Shown here piece after piece: positions 22,583-33,504 of a DNA stretch of 64,000 nt. A model generated the notes under the pieces. It saw only the letters and a list, made by a program, of their open reading frames with translations. It ran no database searches and was not told where the DNA came from. Within the stretch, counting starts at the first letter, position 1. Each line of letters begins with the position of its first letter. The stretch spans positions 1-64,000 of the forward strand of contig JAHLWZ010000813.1 in assembly GCA_020536535.1 (NCBI GenBank). The letters run 5' to 3'. A program made the translations under genes and the position numbers. This DNA is from Pelomyxa schiedti (lineage: Eukaryota > Evosea > Pelobiontida > Pelomyxidae).

Positions 22583-25500
22583 ATGTCTGAATCGTGCAAT
22601 TGTTGCAGCAAGTCGTCGACATCCACGTCGGCAGCACATCGGGTTCCAAGTCGCATTGGGTGCATGTCGTGGATCCCCGGGTGGTTTCGGGGCCTGCTTC
22701 GTACTTGTGGGTGCGGGTGCTGTCCCCCACCGCCCGCGTCGTCCTCGTCCTCGTCCGCCGCCTCGTCGTCGTACCTTGGGGGCGGCGAAATTCCCCACCT
22801 GAGCTCGCACAACCTCCTGGGCTCGGTCGGCTCCTACTACGACGAAGACGATGGGGCGGCCGCAGGCGGAGGAGGTGGCGGGGGCGGGGGCGGGCGGGCG
22901 CCGCGGACGTCGGTGGACTGCCTCGACGACGAGATAGCGGCGCAGGCGCTGAGGAAGGCGGCGAGGCGCAAGTACGACGGCAAGACGCACTACCTGTCGC
23001 ACCTGGAGCTGCCCGAGGCCAAGCGGGCCAGGCGCGAGAGGCACAAGTCGCGCCGCAGCAAGCAGAAGGCGGCGGCCGCCTCGCGGTCCCACGCGGGCTC
23101 CGGGGGGGGCAAGAGCAGCAAGGGGAAGGAGCGGGACGACGAGCGGGAGGACGAGAAGGACAGCAGAGACGGAGACGGAGACGGCGGCGACGGCGCCGGC
23201 GTCGAGGACGAGGACGAGAACGGGATCGCGGACAAAGCGGGCAGTGAGACTATCGGCGGAAGAAGCCTCGGCGGGGACGGGTCGGTCAGGGTCAGCATTA
23301 TGGGAGACAGCCCCGCCACTGACTCAGAGGTCCTGGAATCCAGCGGGAGCAAAAGTACCAGCAGAAGCAAGGGAAAAGGCGAAATCAGGGGGGGTGGCAA
23401 CTCCCAGGGGTCCAAAGGAGGAAAGATCAAGAAGCAATCAAAGTACAAGAAGGACTACGACGAGGATACTTCCACCGACGACGATGACGACTTTGGAAGC
23501 GGTACGTCGAATGAAGGCAGTGACATTGAGAGGGCTGGGGGCAATGCTGTTCTTGTTGGGGTATAACTTGGCGAGATATATAAAGATTCACATTTTTCCA
23601 ATGCACGCGTGCACTGCACAACCAACCAAAAAAAACAAAAACAAAAAATAAAAAATAGAAAAGAAAAAGAAATTATAACGGTCAACTATAAGGATGAGGA
23701 GGAAGGAATTGAAATGGAAGACCTTACTCAAAAGCAAGTGGCTGTTCCGCACAGAAAGCTGACAAAGCTGGAATTCTTTGATAGAGTGGACTTTTTACTT
23801 GCACTTTGTGAGGTGTGTCTTTCCCGCAAGGCAAACTACACCCTCTCCAAGGCTCAAGCGTTTTCAATTTAGGCTCTTCATCGATATGGCTTACCAACAC
23901 ACCGTCTCGAATATCAAATCACTTGGGCTGCTCGTGTGCTTCACTCCCTTCATTACTAGGTCCTCGTTTACTTTGTTTCTTTCAGATCGATTTGGGATAC
24001 AAGGAGTGGTCTTAGTTTTTCCAACAGGTATTCTTATATCCTTTGACCACACTCAATTGTGGAAGTGATGAGTTGCATGTTTAAACGTGTTGGTTCACAC
24101 AAGAGGTCTTTCTATTTATTCTTCTACCCTCCCCTTTTTATAATACCGTACAGTTATACGTACAATATAAATTCCGAAGCGAGTTGGGACCTTGATAAGT
24201 TGGAGCAGACTGACCAACTTGCAGATAAAGTGAGACCTTAGTTAAACCACACATCCCTCAACATGCGTTAGGTAGCAAAAAATTTAGTTTCCCTACGCAG
24301 TGGCATTAAGGAATTGAAAGCCATATATGACAGACCTCCAAAATACCCTTGGTGGATCAAATTATTTTGCATGACAATCCAGAGTGGTGTTATAGCACCA
24401 TGGTTCTTTGGAGGTGGCCTTGTGGAAGCTGGAGGTTGTCTATTTTCTACTTCTGTCCTTGCTCACTTTCCATAGTTAGCATGATATGTGGTCTTATGGT
24501 TGGTTTATTAGTCATGTTGGCAGATCGTTCTATCATTTTTGCCAGATTACTTGAACCTTTATCTGCCTTTTTGGTACTTTTATTCTGAAACGCATTTGTA
24601 ACATATTTCAGGTAGCCTTCTTCGTTGGTGTTTTTGGTTACACTCAGGTCTGTACATAATGGTAAGTGTTGCGACTAAATCCATCCAGTGGTTTGGACCA
24701 ATAGATACCGTGTGCATATTACTGTCTGGTGTGGTATGGTGTTTACCTGGTTTGCAAATCAACACTGCCATTTTCGATTTGGCCACTCATATGGTTGACC
24801 TCCTGTGCAACCCTAATTTCAAACTGAGCGAACGCGTAGATGGTATCTGGAACCGCTAGACTTTTGTTTGCCACACTGATACTATTCGAACTTGGCTTCG
24901 GATTGGCACTTGGACTTGGATTATCGTCACTATTCCCAGAGGAATCACTGTCATCCTCCCTATCTTCTTCTGTCGAAGTCTCTCTTCCTACAATTCCATT
25001 GAAGTACAACTCCTCTTTTGTAACAAAGTATTTTATACTTCTCAGTCAGTGGCTGGCTATACTATACTGTCCTATCGCCGCCGTTTCGTTTGGTTTACTT
25101 CTTGGAGCGTCACCAAGACAGTTCGTGCCAATAATTATTGCTGCCTGTTGTGCCACTTCCGTATCCATGCTAAACAGGTCTGCGTGTACTGTTTAGAACA
25201 CTAATTCTTACTGGTTGGCAGAGTATTCGGAAGTGAGATGGCAACAATGGTGGCTCAGGTTAGTTCCTGTCACTTTACATAATAGACTTACCAAACAAAG
25301 AGTTCCGTTATAATAATGGGGAATACGTATGCCAGAATCTTTAAGCGGCCTGCTTTCGTCCCTACATGCATTGGTATTGTTCTTTTTCATATTCAAACTT
25401 TCTAATCGAGGGAAAAAAGGTTCCCTGTTACTTATGCCTAGGTAATTATTACCCACATTCCTTGTCAGTAACCGGGCTTTTCTTATATTATTATTAGTTC

Positions 25501-25698
25501 ACTTGGGGTTCGAGGAATAACAGCTGTTACCTTAACCAATGACGTTATATCCGCCGTTGGGTTTACATACGCCCTACTCTTAACTGGTTCATTCCACAAA
25601 CCCAACTCCCACAGATACTAACACACACCAAAGCTGTATCCATGGTCGTTGGAGGATTCTTAGGAAATATGGTTGCCTGGCCAGCCAAGTCTCTATAA
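22583..25698 (+). CDS. ThrE-type (DUF1212) multi-pass amino-acid exporter-like protein
   Basis: An intron-rich gene of a dozen or more exons ending at a TAA at 25696-25698. Exon 1 (to 23501) is GC-rich and encodes ~300 residues of low-complexity Gly, Ser, Asp/Glu and Lys. Then comes a membrane protein of the ThrE / pheromone-regulated (Prm10-like) family: FDRVDFLLALCEALHRYGLP, HRLEYQITWAA, LVFPTGILISF (hallmark), WWIKLFCMTIQSGVIAPW, GLMVGLLVMLAD, VVWCLPGL, and near the end SSLGVRGITAVTLTNDV and KAVSMVVGGFLGNM. This family has about ten membrane helices; the bacterial relatives export threonine and serine. The substrate here is unknown. Intron 1 (23502-23692, 191 nt) is longer than most. Some internal joins, for example near 24060-24150, have two possible donor sites. 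Confidence 0.85.
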
Positions 25699-25829
25699 AT
25701 ACCCCACCCCCAGATAACCCAACCCACCAGAACCACCAACACCCCCTCAAAACCCGAATCAATCAATTTTTTTTCGTGTAATTTTCCAGCGAAAACGCAC
25801 GTAACCATTGGCAAAAAATCTTTCAAGCT

Positions 25830-26901
25830 ATGGGAACGGTCATCAAGTACGCGATACCGGCGGCGGCTACGTCGATCGTGTGCACGCTGTTGGGGTGCGC
25901 CCACGTGTCGTGGAGAATGGGGCACCTGTCGCCGTACGTCACGCGGTTCCCTCCCATAATATCGCTGACGGGGCGGCTGATGCCGGAGCGCCTGATCTAC
26001 GCGGTGGGGCTGTCGCTCGTGGCGGCGTCGATGGCGTACTTGGGGCGCTACGTGCACGGGTTCGTGGTTCCCAGGCTCACGAGGGGCGGCGGCGACCAAG
26101 TTGGCAGATTGAACACGGCGGCGTGGTGGTCGATTTACGTCGCCGCCGCGGGTTTGTGTGTTCAGTCGGTGATTCCTCTCCAGGTGTGCGTGGGCTTATG
26201 AATTATGGGAAAATGGGGCTGGTGATAAGATAGGGGTTTTTTTTTTTTTTTTTTAGTTGTAAAGGTAGCAACACAAGTACGTTTGATAGGATACTATTAT
26301 ATAAGAAGTTATAGCTTCCACCTTGTTCTCTCATCTACCTTGTACTCATTTGGGATAGTAATTCTTCAAATCAAACAGAGTGATATATTCGCCGTGATGA
26401 ATGGGGAGGGCTCACTAAAGGCCCAGTCAGTCATTCATCAAGGAGCGGCACTAATTTTCTTTTTACTAACAATGCTGCACACATATCTGCTTCTCTATAT
26501 GATAAAGTGCGTTGTCATTCTCATTCAGTCAGAATACATTATTAATAACAACCTTCAACCTCTAACACTCATTGATATTTGTTACCCTCAGGAAGTCACC
26601 CAAACTCAATCAGCACCTGGGTGGGACAATGTGGTACTTAAGAGCCGGTATTCTGTGTGCCTCAGTCCTGGCCCTGTTTCTTGGTGCCTTTTACCACCCT
26701 ACATCACCAAAGCTCGTCACAACAGGAGCATCGACAGCAGATATCAAAGTGGAGATAATTGCAAATCAATTGTTTGTGGGAGCTCTGTCACAGTGGCTGT
26801 GGTGCCTCTGTTTTGTGCTCATCCTGTGCGTTTATGATTATGAGCTCAAAAAATTGTCACCACTTCTTTCCTATTCACATTCCTTTTCCTTCGACCAATA
26901 A
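25830..26901 (+). CDS. Frag1/DRAM/Sfk1 family membrane protein
   Basis: A six-helix membrane protein. KYAIPAAATSIVCTLLGCAH starts the first helix. Then come the conserved loop PPIISLTGRLMPERLIYAVG (family form PfISdtG...Pe..iF), two helices, VIPLQ, IHQGAALIFFLLTMLHTYLL, and a last helix ending in CVYDYELKKL, the family's cytosolic end. Family members act in lysosome/autophagy control (DRAM), GPI remodelling (Frag1/PGAP2) or phosphoinositide signalling (Sfk1); which applies here is not shown. Three exons. Intron 1 (26184-26378, 195 nt) is long, with a long T run, and starts close to an ATTATGGG copy at 26202. I stop at TAA 26899-26901; a longer plus-strand frame to 27049 would overlap the end of the kinase gene on the other strand and is not favoured. 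Confidence 0.85.
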
Positions 26902-26964
26902 TTGCAAAGATAATGGTTCATTCTATTGTTCTTACTCCCCAAACACTAAAAGGGTGGTTGTTCC

Positions 26965-29265
26965 TCATTCATCATCATCTGAAGAACATGAGAATTCAGA
27001 GAAGTCCTCATTGTGTTCATGTCCAGACTGTGTCCTAGCAGTCAAATGACTGGGGGTGAACGTTGGTGTCACCGAGGCAATATTGGGGGAAACACAGACT
27101 GGATTTTCAGGATCACCCTGTGAAGAGTTAATTCTCTGATGTGCTCAATGTTTGGATTTACAATGGATGGTGCATAGGGTGGGATCACAGTTCTGTTGAG
27201 AATGTCGGCCCAACAAATTCCTTGGAAAAACTGAGGTAGTCGAAGTCAGAAAAAAGGATGGGTTATTAACTTATGGAATACCGGGTGTTGTTTCATCAAA
27301 GCAGGGTCACATAGTCTATCAACAGGGTTTTTGGCTAACAACTGGTTTGTGGTGTAAGAAAATTCGTATTAGAATGGTGGAGACCTTGGAAATAAAGTCT
27401 ATTTCTTCAGGGGAAAGACCTGGCGGAAAAGTGGGAGATTGGGACATAACTCGTGCAAACAGATCAGGAACACTTGGAGCATTAAATGGAGTCTGTAACA
27501 AATGGCAAAGGAAAAAGCCAATGTCAACATTGAGAACAGAGTTGAATCAGTGCATACAACACCCGTCCGCAGTTCGTACAATAGAATTCCTAATACACTG
27601 AGAACAGAATAAAATAACTAAAACAGAACCAAGAGACCACCAGTCTACAGAGACACCTAAGGGTGTATTAGTTAGAGATTTGTTGTGTGCATAGAGACCA
27701 TAGCCTTCGCCACGTAATATTTCTGGTGCTAATAGATATTAGATCGTGGTAGAAGTTCAATTGACTTGGTTACCCATGTATTCAGGAGTTCCACAAAAGG
27801 TTGAAGTTGTTTCGCCTTTTCTTAACAGTTTTGCGAGTCCTGTGTCCCGTGATTTCGAGTTAAGTCACTTTTTTCACATACGAAGGTCGAGGAGGCAAAC
27901 GTGGCCTTAAGTAGATGAGATAAAAGAGAACCGAGGGGGTACAAACCTTCCTTGGATACAAATATTTCTTCTGGCTTGAGATCTCTGAATTGAAGTAAGA
28001 GATTGTTGCATTGGGTCTTCTCACCGGAATATAATTGGCAAGTTATGGAGATGCTCCAAGGCAAGAAGAAGTTCAGCAGCCCAGATTTTCACTACAGGGG
28101 CATCAAATCTAACCGCTTGGGACAGGTGGTGAAACAGTTCCCCACCAGCGAAGTAGTCAAATATGAAGTAATTCTAGCTATATGTTACCTCATTTGGTGA
28201 TAAAGAAGTGAGACATATTCAGGGGTTCCATAAGAATAATGGGGGGCTGCCACAAATGGGCTGTGGATAAATTCATATTGCACTTGTTCTGGAGGCTTTC
28301 TTGGTTTTCCAAGTGGTGTTTTGGAAGTCCTCATGGAGAAGTATTTCTTGGATGGTATATGTTGTACACAACACAGCTTGAAACGACAGTAAAAAACGAG
28401 AATTACGACAGATGAAGAAACCTCATCTGAACTCTCTCTTTTAATAATATGTACGAGTCTAAAGTCGGATAAAAGTACGGGTATTTCCTTGAATTATTTG
28501 TCTCTCTACTTGGGTTTTGAGATTACCTGAAATAAAAGCCTGCCAATATTTTTCACAATCTCTTCTGGAAGGCACTTAAGAACACTTCCCACAGAGGCTC
28601 TAGGGTGGTAGAATCCGACTAAAAATGTCAAGAGTGCCTGCTTCATCGTTGCTTTCCACACCTATAATCTGTCAGTTGCCTAATTCTGGGACACTTTTTC
28701 TGGTACCTCAGGAAAGTATGTGGTCAGAGCATTGTTGATTTCGGCAATCCACGAGTCCCTCTCTTGTTCACTTACAGCAGCCAGGTGGAAACACATTTCC
28801 TTGGAGTTGATGCAAAAGCAAAGTGATGGAGACACACCTCTCCTCAGTGTTAGAATTGGAGAATTTGTGTTGAACAAACCCACAGTGGGTGATCCTGGCC
28901 AAGGCATGCCAACATGTTAGGGTCGTCAAGTTGAATTTTCCTCAGTTCCTTCTCTCCTTTTCGTTTTCTCTGTGAGGTTTTTTTTTTATTATCCCGTTTG
29001 GTGCTTAGTATTTAACACAATGATACAAGTAAGCTGTTTGCTTTTCCAATACATTCTAATTGTAAGTCATTTGTATGTAATTTGCTACCATGAATACAAT
29101 CAGTTCATTGTGAGATGTCAAAACCACGTAGCGCATCGCCCACGTGCTCCCTCCATCTTCGAACACCAACAAATTTCCTTTCTTCCTCCACGATCGACCT
29201 TGTGTTGTCCCACAATGTGGAGACCAGTACCGCCAATGAGCCGAAGGTGGTGGACCGTCACTCAT
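26965..29265 (-). CDS. PH-domain AGC-type protein kinase (PKB/Akt-like), catalytic motifs altered
   Basis: About ten short exons. The N-terminus is a PH domain: WRKKGNLLVFEDGGSTWAMR at the start, MCFHLAAVSEQERDSWIAEI at its C-terminal helix. The kinase domain follows: SPFVAAPHYSYGTPEY, DYFAGGELFHHL, HLHNLPIIFRDLKPEEIFV (catalytic loop), VCLLDLRLAK (in place of DFG), TSTFCGTPEYMAPEI (activation loop), VDWWSLGILLYEL and FTPSHL. The C-terminus NEDFSEFS is an AGC hydrophobic motif (FxxFS). PH and hydrophobic motif point to the PKB/Akt or related branch, recruited to phosphoinositides at the membrane. Three key positions deviate: Lys of the beta3 motif appears as Arg (FSMRTSK), the catalytic-loop Asn is Glu (KPEE), and DFG is DLR. 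The N-lobe joins are less certain. See findings for the pseudokinase question. Stop lies 63 bp from the convergent DRAM-family gene. Confidence 0.85.
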
Positions 29266-29672
29266 TCAATCAACAAAGAAAAGAACACAAAAGAAAAGCC
29301 TCAGGATTCCGACAGGCGCACACAACAGGCAGTTAATCTCGAAGGGGCAGGGAGAAACTTCTGGCGGTTGGTGATCGAGGAATCAAATAGAACACAGAAA
29401 AGCTGTGAAAACAAGATCTGAAGGAAAGGAGGGCGAATCAGGCCTTACGGAAGTGGTTTTTTGTGCTCCTCTCATGAAATTTCAATGCACGAAAGTGCAA
29501 CGGTGATTGGGTCCGGTTTTGTACCTCTGAGAGTATCATAAAAGCAACGTTCTTCTTCCTTTCCAAATATAAGGAACCGAGAACAGTCAGTTAATCTGTT
29601 TCCCAAAAAAACCTGCGTGCAAAAAAAGCTGATCAAAAACCCCACCAAAATCCATTCCTCTGAAAAAAACCA
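29266..29672. promoter_or_regulatory. Divergent promoter region, PH-AGC kinase / Mei2-like
   Basis: The 407 bp between the kinase start (29265, minus) and the Mei2-like start (29673, plus). It must hold both promoters. Open frames inside it look like shadows. Nothing specific is recognised. Confidence 0.3.
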
Positions 29673-32204
29673 ATGTCTATGCAACGAAAGAACTGTTACT
29701 TCGGAACCACAACGTCTACGGGCACAGCCACAGCGTCGTACGTTGGCGGCGGCGGCCCCACCAAACGCGTTCCTGGACTGCTGAGTCCTAACCTGGCCCA
29801 CAACAAATACCCCCGCGGCACTCCCCCCGCCGTGCAACCCAATTATGGGATGTGCGGCGCCTCCTCTCCCTACGAAGACTACAGGTTAAACACCCCAGGC
29901 AGCACTGACACGACACCCATAATCAACGGCGCGGACGACCCCCCGAGCGAGTTTTCGCCCCCGGGCACCTACTCCTACGGGTCACCGTCCTACAGCAACG
30001 ACCTCGCACCCACAACAATAACAGCCAACAGCACCCTCAGCCACAACCCTCGATACTACTCCCGAGGATCTGCCAACAATTCAGCCACTGGGGGTATTTA
30101 CGCTCCTCCTCCTCAGCCTCAGCCTCAGCCACAGCCACAGCTCCAGCCCCGTAGCAGGCCTCAGCCTCAGCCCCCATCGCAGCCCCAGCCTCAAGTTCGA
30201 ACTTTTGTTATCAGCCCGGGCGCGGTGAGAATCAGAGGGGGGCACAATACATTCAATTCTGGTGGAAATGGTGGCAGCCCTGAAGGTTGATTTTTTTGGT
30301 TATTACTATTATGAAATTATTATTTTTATTGGCTATGTAATTTTCAACTTATTATTAATTAATTTTTTTTTTTGTTCTTTTTTTCTCCTGGATCTGTGGA
30401 ATGGAATGTATTCTTAATCCACATTTAGTGCAGGGAACAATGGGGGACTTTGATCAGAAGCAAATACAGAGCCACCCTGGAAGGGAGTTGGTGCCTCCAA
30501 GTGTCTATCCCCCTGATCAAGATTCGTTTAACTCCGAGGAGCTTGTGCCGCAAATAGATCAACCTCTTTCCGAGAGTGGCAGTGGCAGTGACAGTGATAG
30601 TGACGAACCCCTAGAGATTTATGTTAACCGAAATAACCGTCTGGAATCAATTGGACATATATCTGCACACACTCTTCGTCAGATGACATACAAAGGGACC
30701 ATCTTGAAGAAAGCACCTCACAGATCCACCACACAAGTACATCACCCTACTGGAAATCCTCCTTGTATGGAACAAGCCGGAGAAGTGGAAAATGCACAAC
30801 CTGTAAATCCACAAACTGCATTTCCAGCTGAATCAGTAACTAAGAATGAAGCCCCATACATTTCTACCAATACACCAGTCACAACAGGAGACAATACCAA
30901 AGAATCATCAGAGATCACTAATTCAGATGGTCCAAATCAATCTAGACAACAACCAACATCCCCTGAAGACGACAACGACGACGATTTCACAAGAGGCTCT
31001 GATGATACAAGCGTTTCAGCCAAACTTCAGGCCTGTAAAGATTTTGTCAGTAGTATTGAAGAGTTTGTGCCGCGAAGCATGCAACCCCCACACATGCAAC
31101 CTCACATGCAACCGGAAATGGAAACACAACACTCATCCTCCCTCTCTCCCACCGTAAGACGGTTTTCATCCATGCCAGTTACACGGCACCAACCTACTAG
31201 AATTTCTATGCCACTAATACCACACCCCAATACACCTCCTTGCGAACCTTCAGGCATACAGATGCCACTACTTGATCCAGATACACAACCTTTCACGCCT
31301 AGCCGACCCCTACAACAACCCTTATTTCTTGAAGGTAATGCCCAACATCAACCTTACTCGTCAGCATGCCAGTATCCAGTAATGAAGACAGCTATAAGAA
31401 ACTTCCCCACAGCTCCTCCTATACACAGAGCATTCACCAATGACCCAGCTGCACAGGTTGTTTACCCGTCTTTTGGGTTTCTTTAAAACTCTGACAGGTG
31501 GAACCCCCACAGCATCTGTACCCTCCTGGTGTTACAGAAAGAAAAATGATAACAATACCAGCACCGATTAGAAAGCTCCCTTCAGCGCCACCAGTGGTAT
31601 TTTCTAATATTATACTCCCTATGCTTGACATGGCGCAGTATCAGACTTCTATGATCGAAAGGGAAGAAGCATTTTCATTTGCCGGACCAAGGTTCACTAT
31701 CTCTGTGCACTCTGATGGGTCTATTACTGATCCAAGAACTACCCTAATGATCAAGAACATCCCAAATAAGTACACCCAGAGGATGATTCTCGAGGAAATA
31801 AACAGGAACCACTCAGGGTCCTATGATTTCTTCTATCTACCAATAGACTTCAAGGTACTACTCCTATCCTTTTTACCCTACTTTACACCTGCCAGAATAA
31901 ATGCAATGTTGGGTATGCCTTCATCAATATGGTCAGCACGGACCGGATATCGGCCTTCCTCAGTGAATTCATGCACACAAGATGGTCACGTTTCAACTCC
32001 GAGAAGATCTGCCAAATAACCTATGCGAGGATACAGGGCCTTACATCACTGATTGACCACTTCAAAACATCCTCACTATTAGCGGAGGAGGAAAAAGTAA
32101 GGCCAGTTGTGATGCTAAATGGAGAACTCCGGCCCTTCCCCGTTGGCGTGGAATTACACGTCGTAAGATGCGGATGTGCAGACTTTGTTGTCACGTGTGT
32201 TTAG
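29673..32204 (+). CDS. Mei2-like RNA-binding protein
   Basis: The C-terminal 150 residues are the Mei2-type RRM: TTLMIKNIPNKYTQRMILEE opens it and NVGYAFINM with ICQITYARIQGLTSLIDHFK follows, the RRM3 signature of Mei2-like proteins. The domain is built from two exons joined by a 41-nt intron (31855-31895). Upstream are ~600 residues of low-complexity Ser/Pro/Gln/Asn and Pro-rich sequence, including repeated QPQPQP; no RRM1 or RRM2 is present. Mei2 relatives bind RNA and control meiosis or development; the target here is unknown. Introns: 30286-30428, 31457-31497 and 31855-31895. The first exon is GC-rich and carries ATTATGGG at 29842 and its complement at 29916. The last codons (TAG at 32202-32204) are one choice; a further exon to about 32290 cannot be excluded. 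Confidence 0.9.
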
Positions 32205-32391
32205 AAGATTCTTTTAATATCAGTTCTAACGCACTTTAACAGGGATGACCACCTACATCTCTACACTGGGGACCCAACTGAGCTTCCATAACTTTGTTTA
32301 TGTTTCACTTTGTTTAAAGAAGTACTCAAAATAGAAATAAGGCTTGGAAGCCTTTTTTCTTACAACACAGAAAATTTTCTTTAATGGATAA

Positions 32392-33397
32392 TCACGTGTT
32401 GAAAAAGGAGGAAACGAGAGGAGGAACGTGTTCATCACTTTTTGTGGTTACCCACTGTTGGAAATTAATCATGGAAATACTTGGGCGTGTTGAAGAAACC
32501 TGTTTGTATTGCTGAAGGTATTTGTCAGTTGGTTCAACCGATTCCCAGTCACAGCAGCAGAACATCCGGTATGCATCATTGGCATATTTTCCTATCCCAT
32601 GCAACTGGTCTGGGTATTCCCAATCCACAGTGAGGAACTCGTGGCTGAATTGCTTTAGGGCTACAGATCTTTTGTGCTGCAGACCTTCACAATCAGTGAG
32701 ATTGCAGAGGGAGGGTTGTGGTTGTGTGCCAAAAGGCAACCCAGAGGGGCAAGAAGTTGAGCTAACTCGTCATCAGTAGACTCACATAGTTCATGCGGCC
32801 CTGGGAATATCCCTGCTAAATTAGAATAGCCAAAAAGGTGGTACATTTACTAAAAAGGTTCTGCATCACTCTCCAGGCCTGGTTGCAACTCGTTTTGTTG
32901 AGTAACTGTTTGACTTAAAAACGGTTTAACAAGGGAAATCAACAACAAACCTGGCATGCAATAAGTAACTTCCATGGGTCCTTGGAAATATCACTGAAAC
33001 AAACCAAAATAAATGACACAACATGCATTAGAAGAAAAAAAAAAAAAAAAAAGCCACGCCACTCAGACACCGAAGCATACTAGTCACCACAGTCATCATA
33101 CACATCATACGCAATACGCACGTAGAACAATGACTCCTCGACGAGGTGCAGGGGGCTCACCGGGGGTTCCCGCGCCGAGCCGGGGCCCCCATGCGCGCGC
33201 GCCACGAGGTGGGCTGCCCGCGTGCTCGCTATGGCGTACCTCGGCCCCCGGCCCCCCCCAGGGGTCCCGCCCCCGATTGCCCCACACCTCCCTCCTCCCC
33301 CCTCTCGTTCCCACCCCTCCGCCGCTCCCTCTGGGGGATCATCAGTGCGTGGCGGAGCAGGGCTGGCCCAGTACGGCGACGTTCGTCTGTCCACCAT
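32392..33397 (-). CDS. MBD4-like DNA glycosylase (HhH-GPD)
   Basis: Homologue of MBD4, which removes thymine or uracil opposite guanine in DNA. The glycosylase domain runs DISKDPWKLLIACQLLNKTS (family start), GIFPGPHELC, ELAQLLAPLGLQHKRS, PDQLHGIGKYANDAYRMF and VEPTDKYLQQYKQ, where the Asp matches the catalytic Asp of human MBD4. Short introns, down to 36-55 nt, join the exons in frame. The tail (VTTKSDEHVPPL) is unrelated to known domains. The first exon (from 33397) is GC-rich; it ends near residue 90 in SPLHLVEESLF, which fits MBD4. No methyl-CpG-binding domain is visible. The last intron (about 32447-32491) is in frame and optional. Start codon is 107 bp from the C2/Hsp70-lid gene on the other strand. 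Confidence 0.85.
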
Positions 33398-33504
33398 TAG
33401 ATAGCGGCTACAAGATAAAGCATTTCAAATCTGTGGCGCTAATCAGGTACTGTACTCGAGTACTGTACCTGCACTCTTGTGCTTCGCGTGCAACAAAGTG
33501 GGCC
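33398..33504. promoter_or_regulatory. Divergent promoter, MBD4-like / C2-Hsp70-lid
   Basis: Only 107 bp separate the two start codons, so the two genes share a very compact promoter. A plus-strand open frame runs across it but is a shadow. Confidence 0.4.

Noticed and set aside
22484-23448. Several long frames on both strands over the first exon of the ThrE-like gene
   Set aside because: All are shadows of a low-complexity Gly/Asp/Ser/Lys exon.
25563-26099. Minus-strand frame opposite the DRAM/Sfk1 gene
   Set aside because: The plus strand encodes a clear membrane protein there; the minus frame is Arg/His-rich antisense.
26759-27049. Possible longer C-terminus of the DRAM/Sfk1 protein
   Set aside because: It would overlap the final exon of the kinase on the other strand; the shorter end at 26901 fits the family's cytosolic end.
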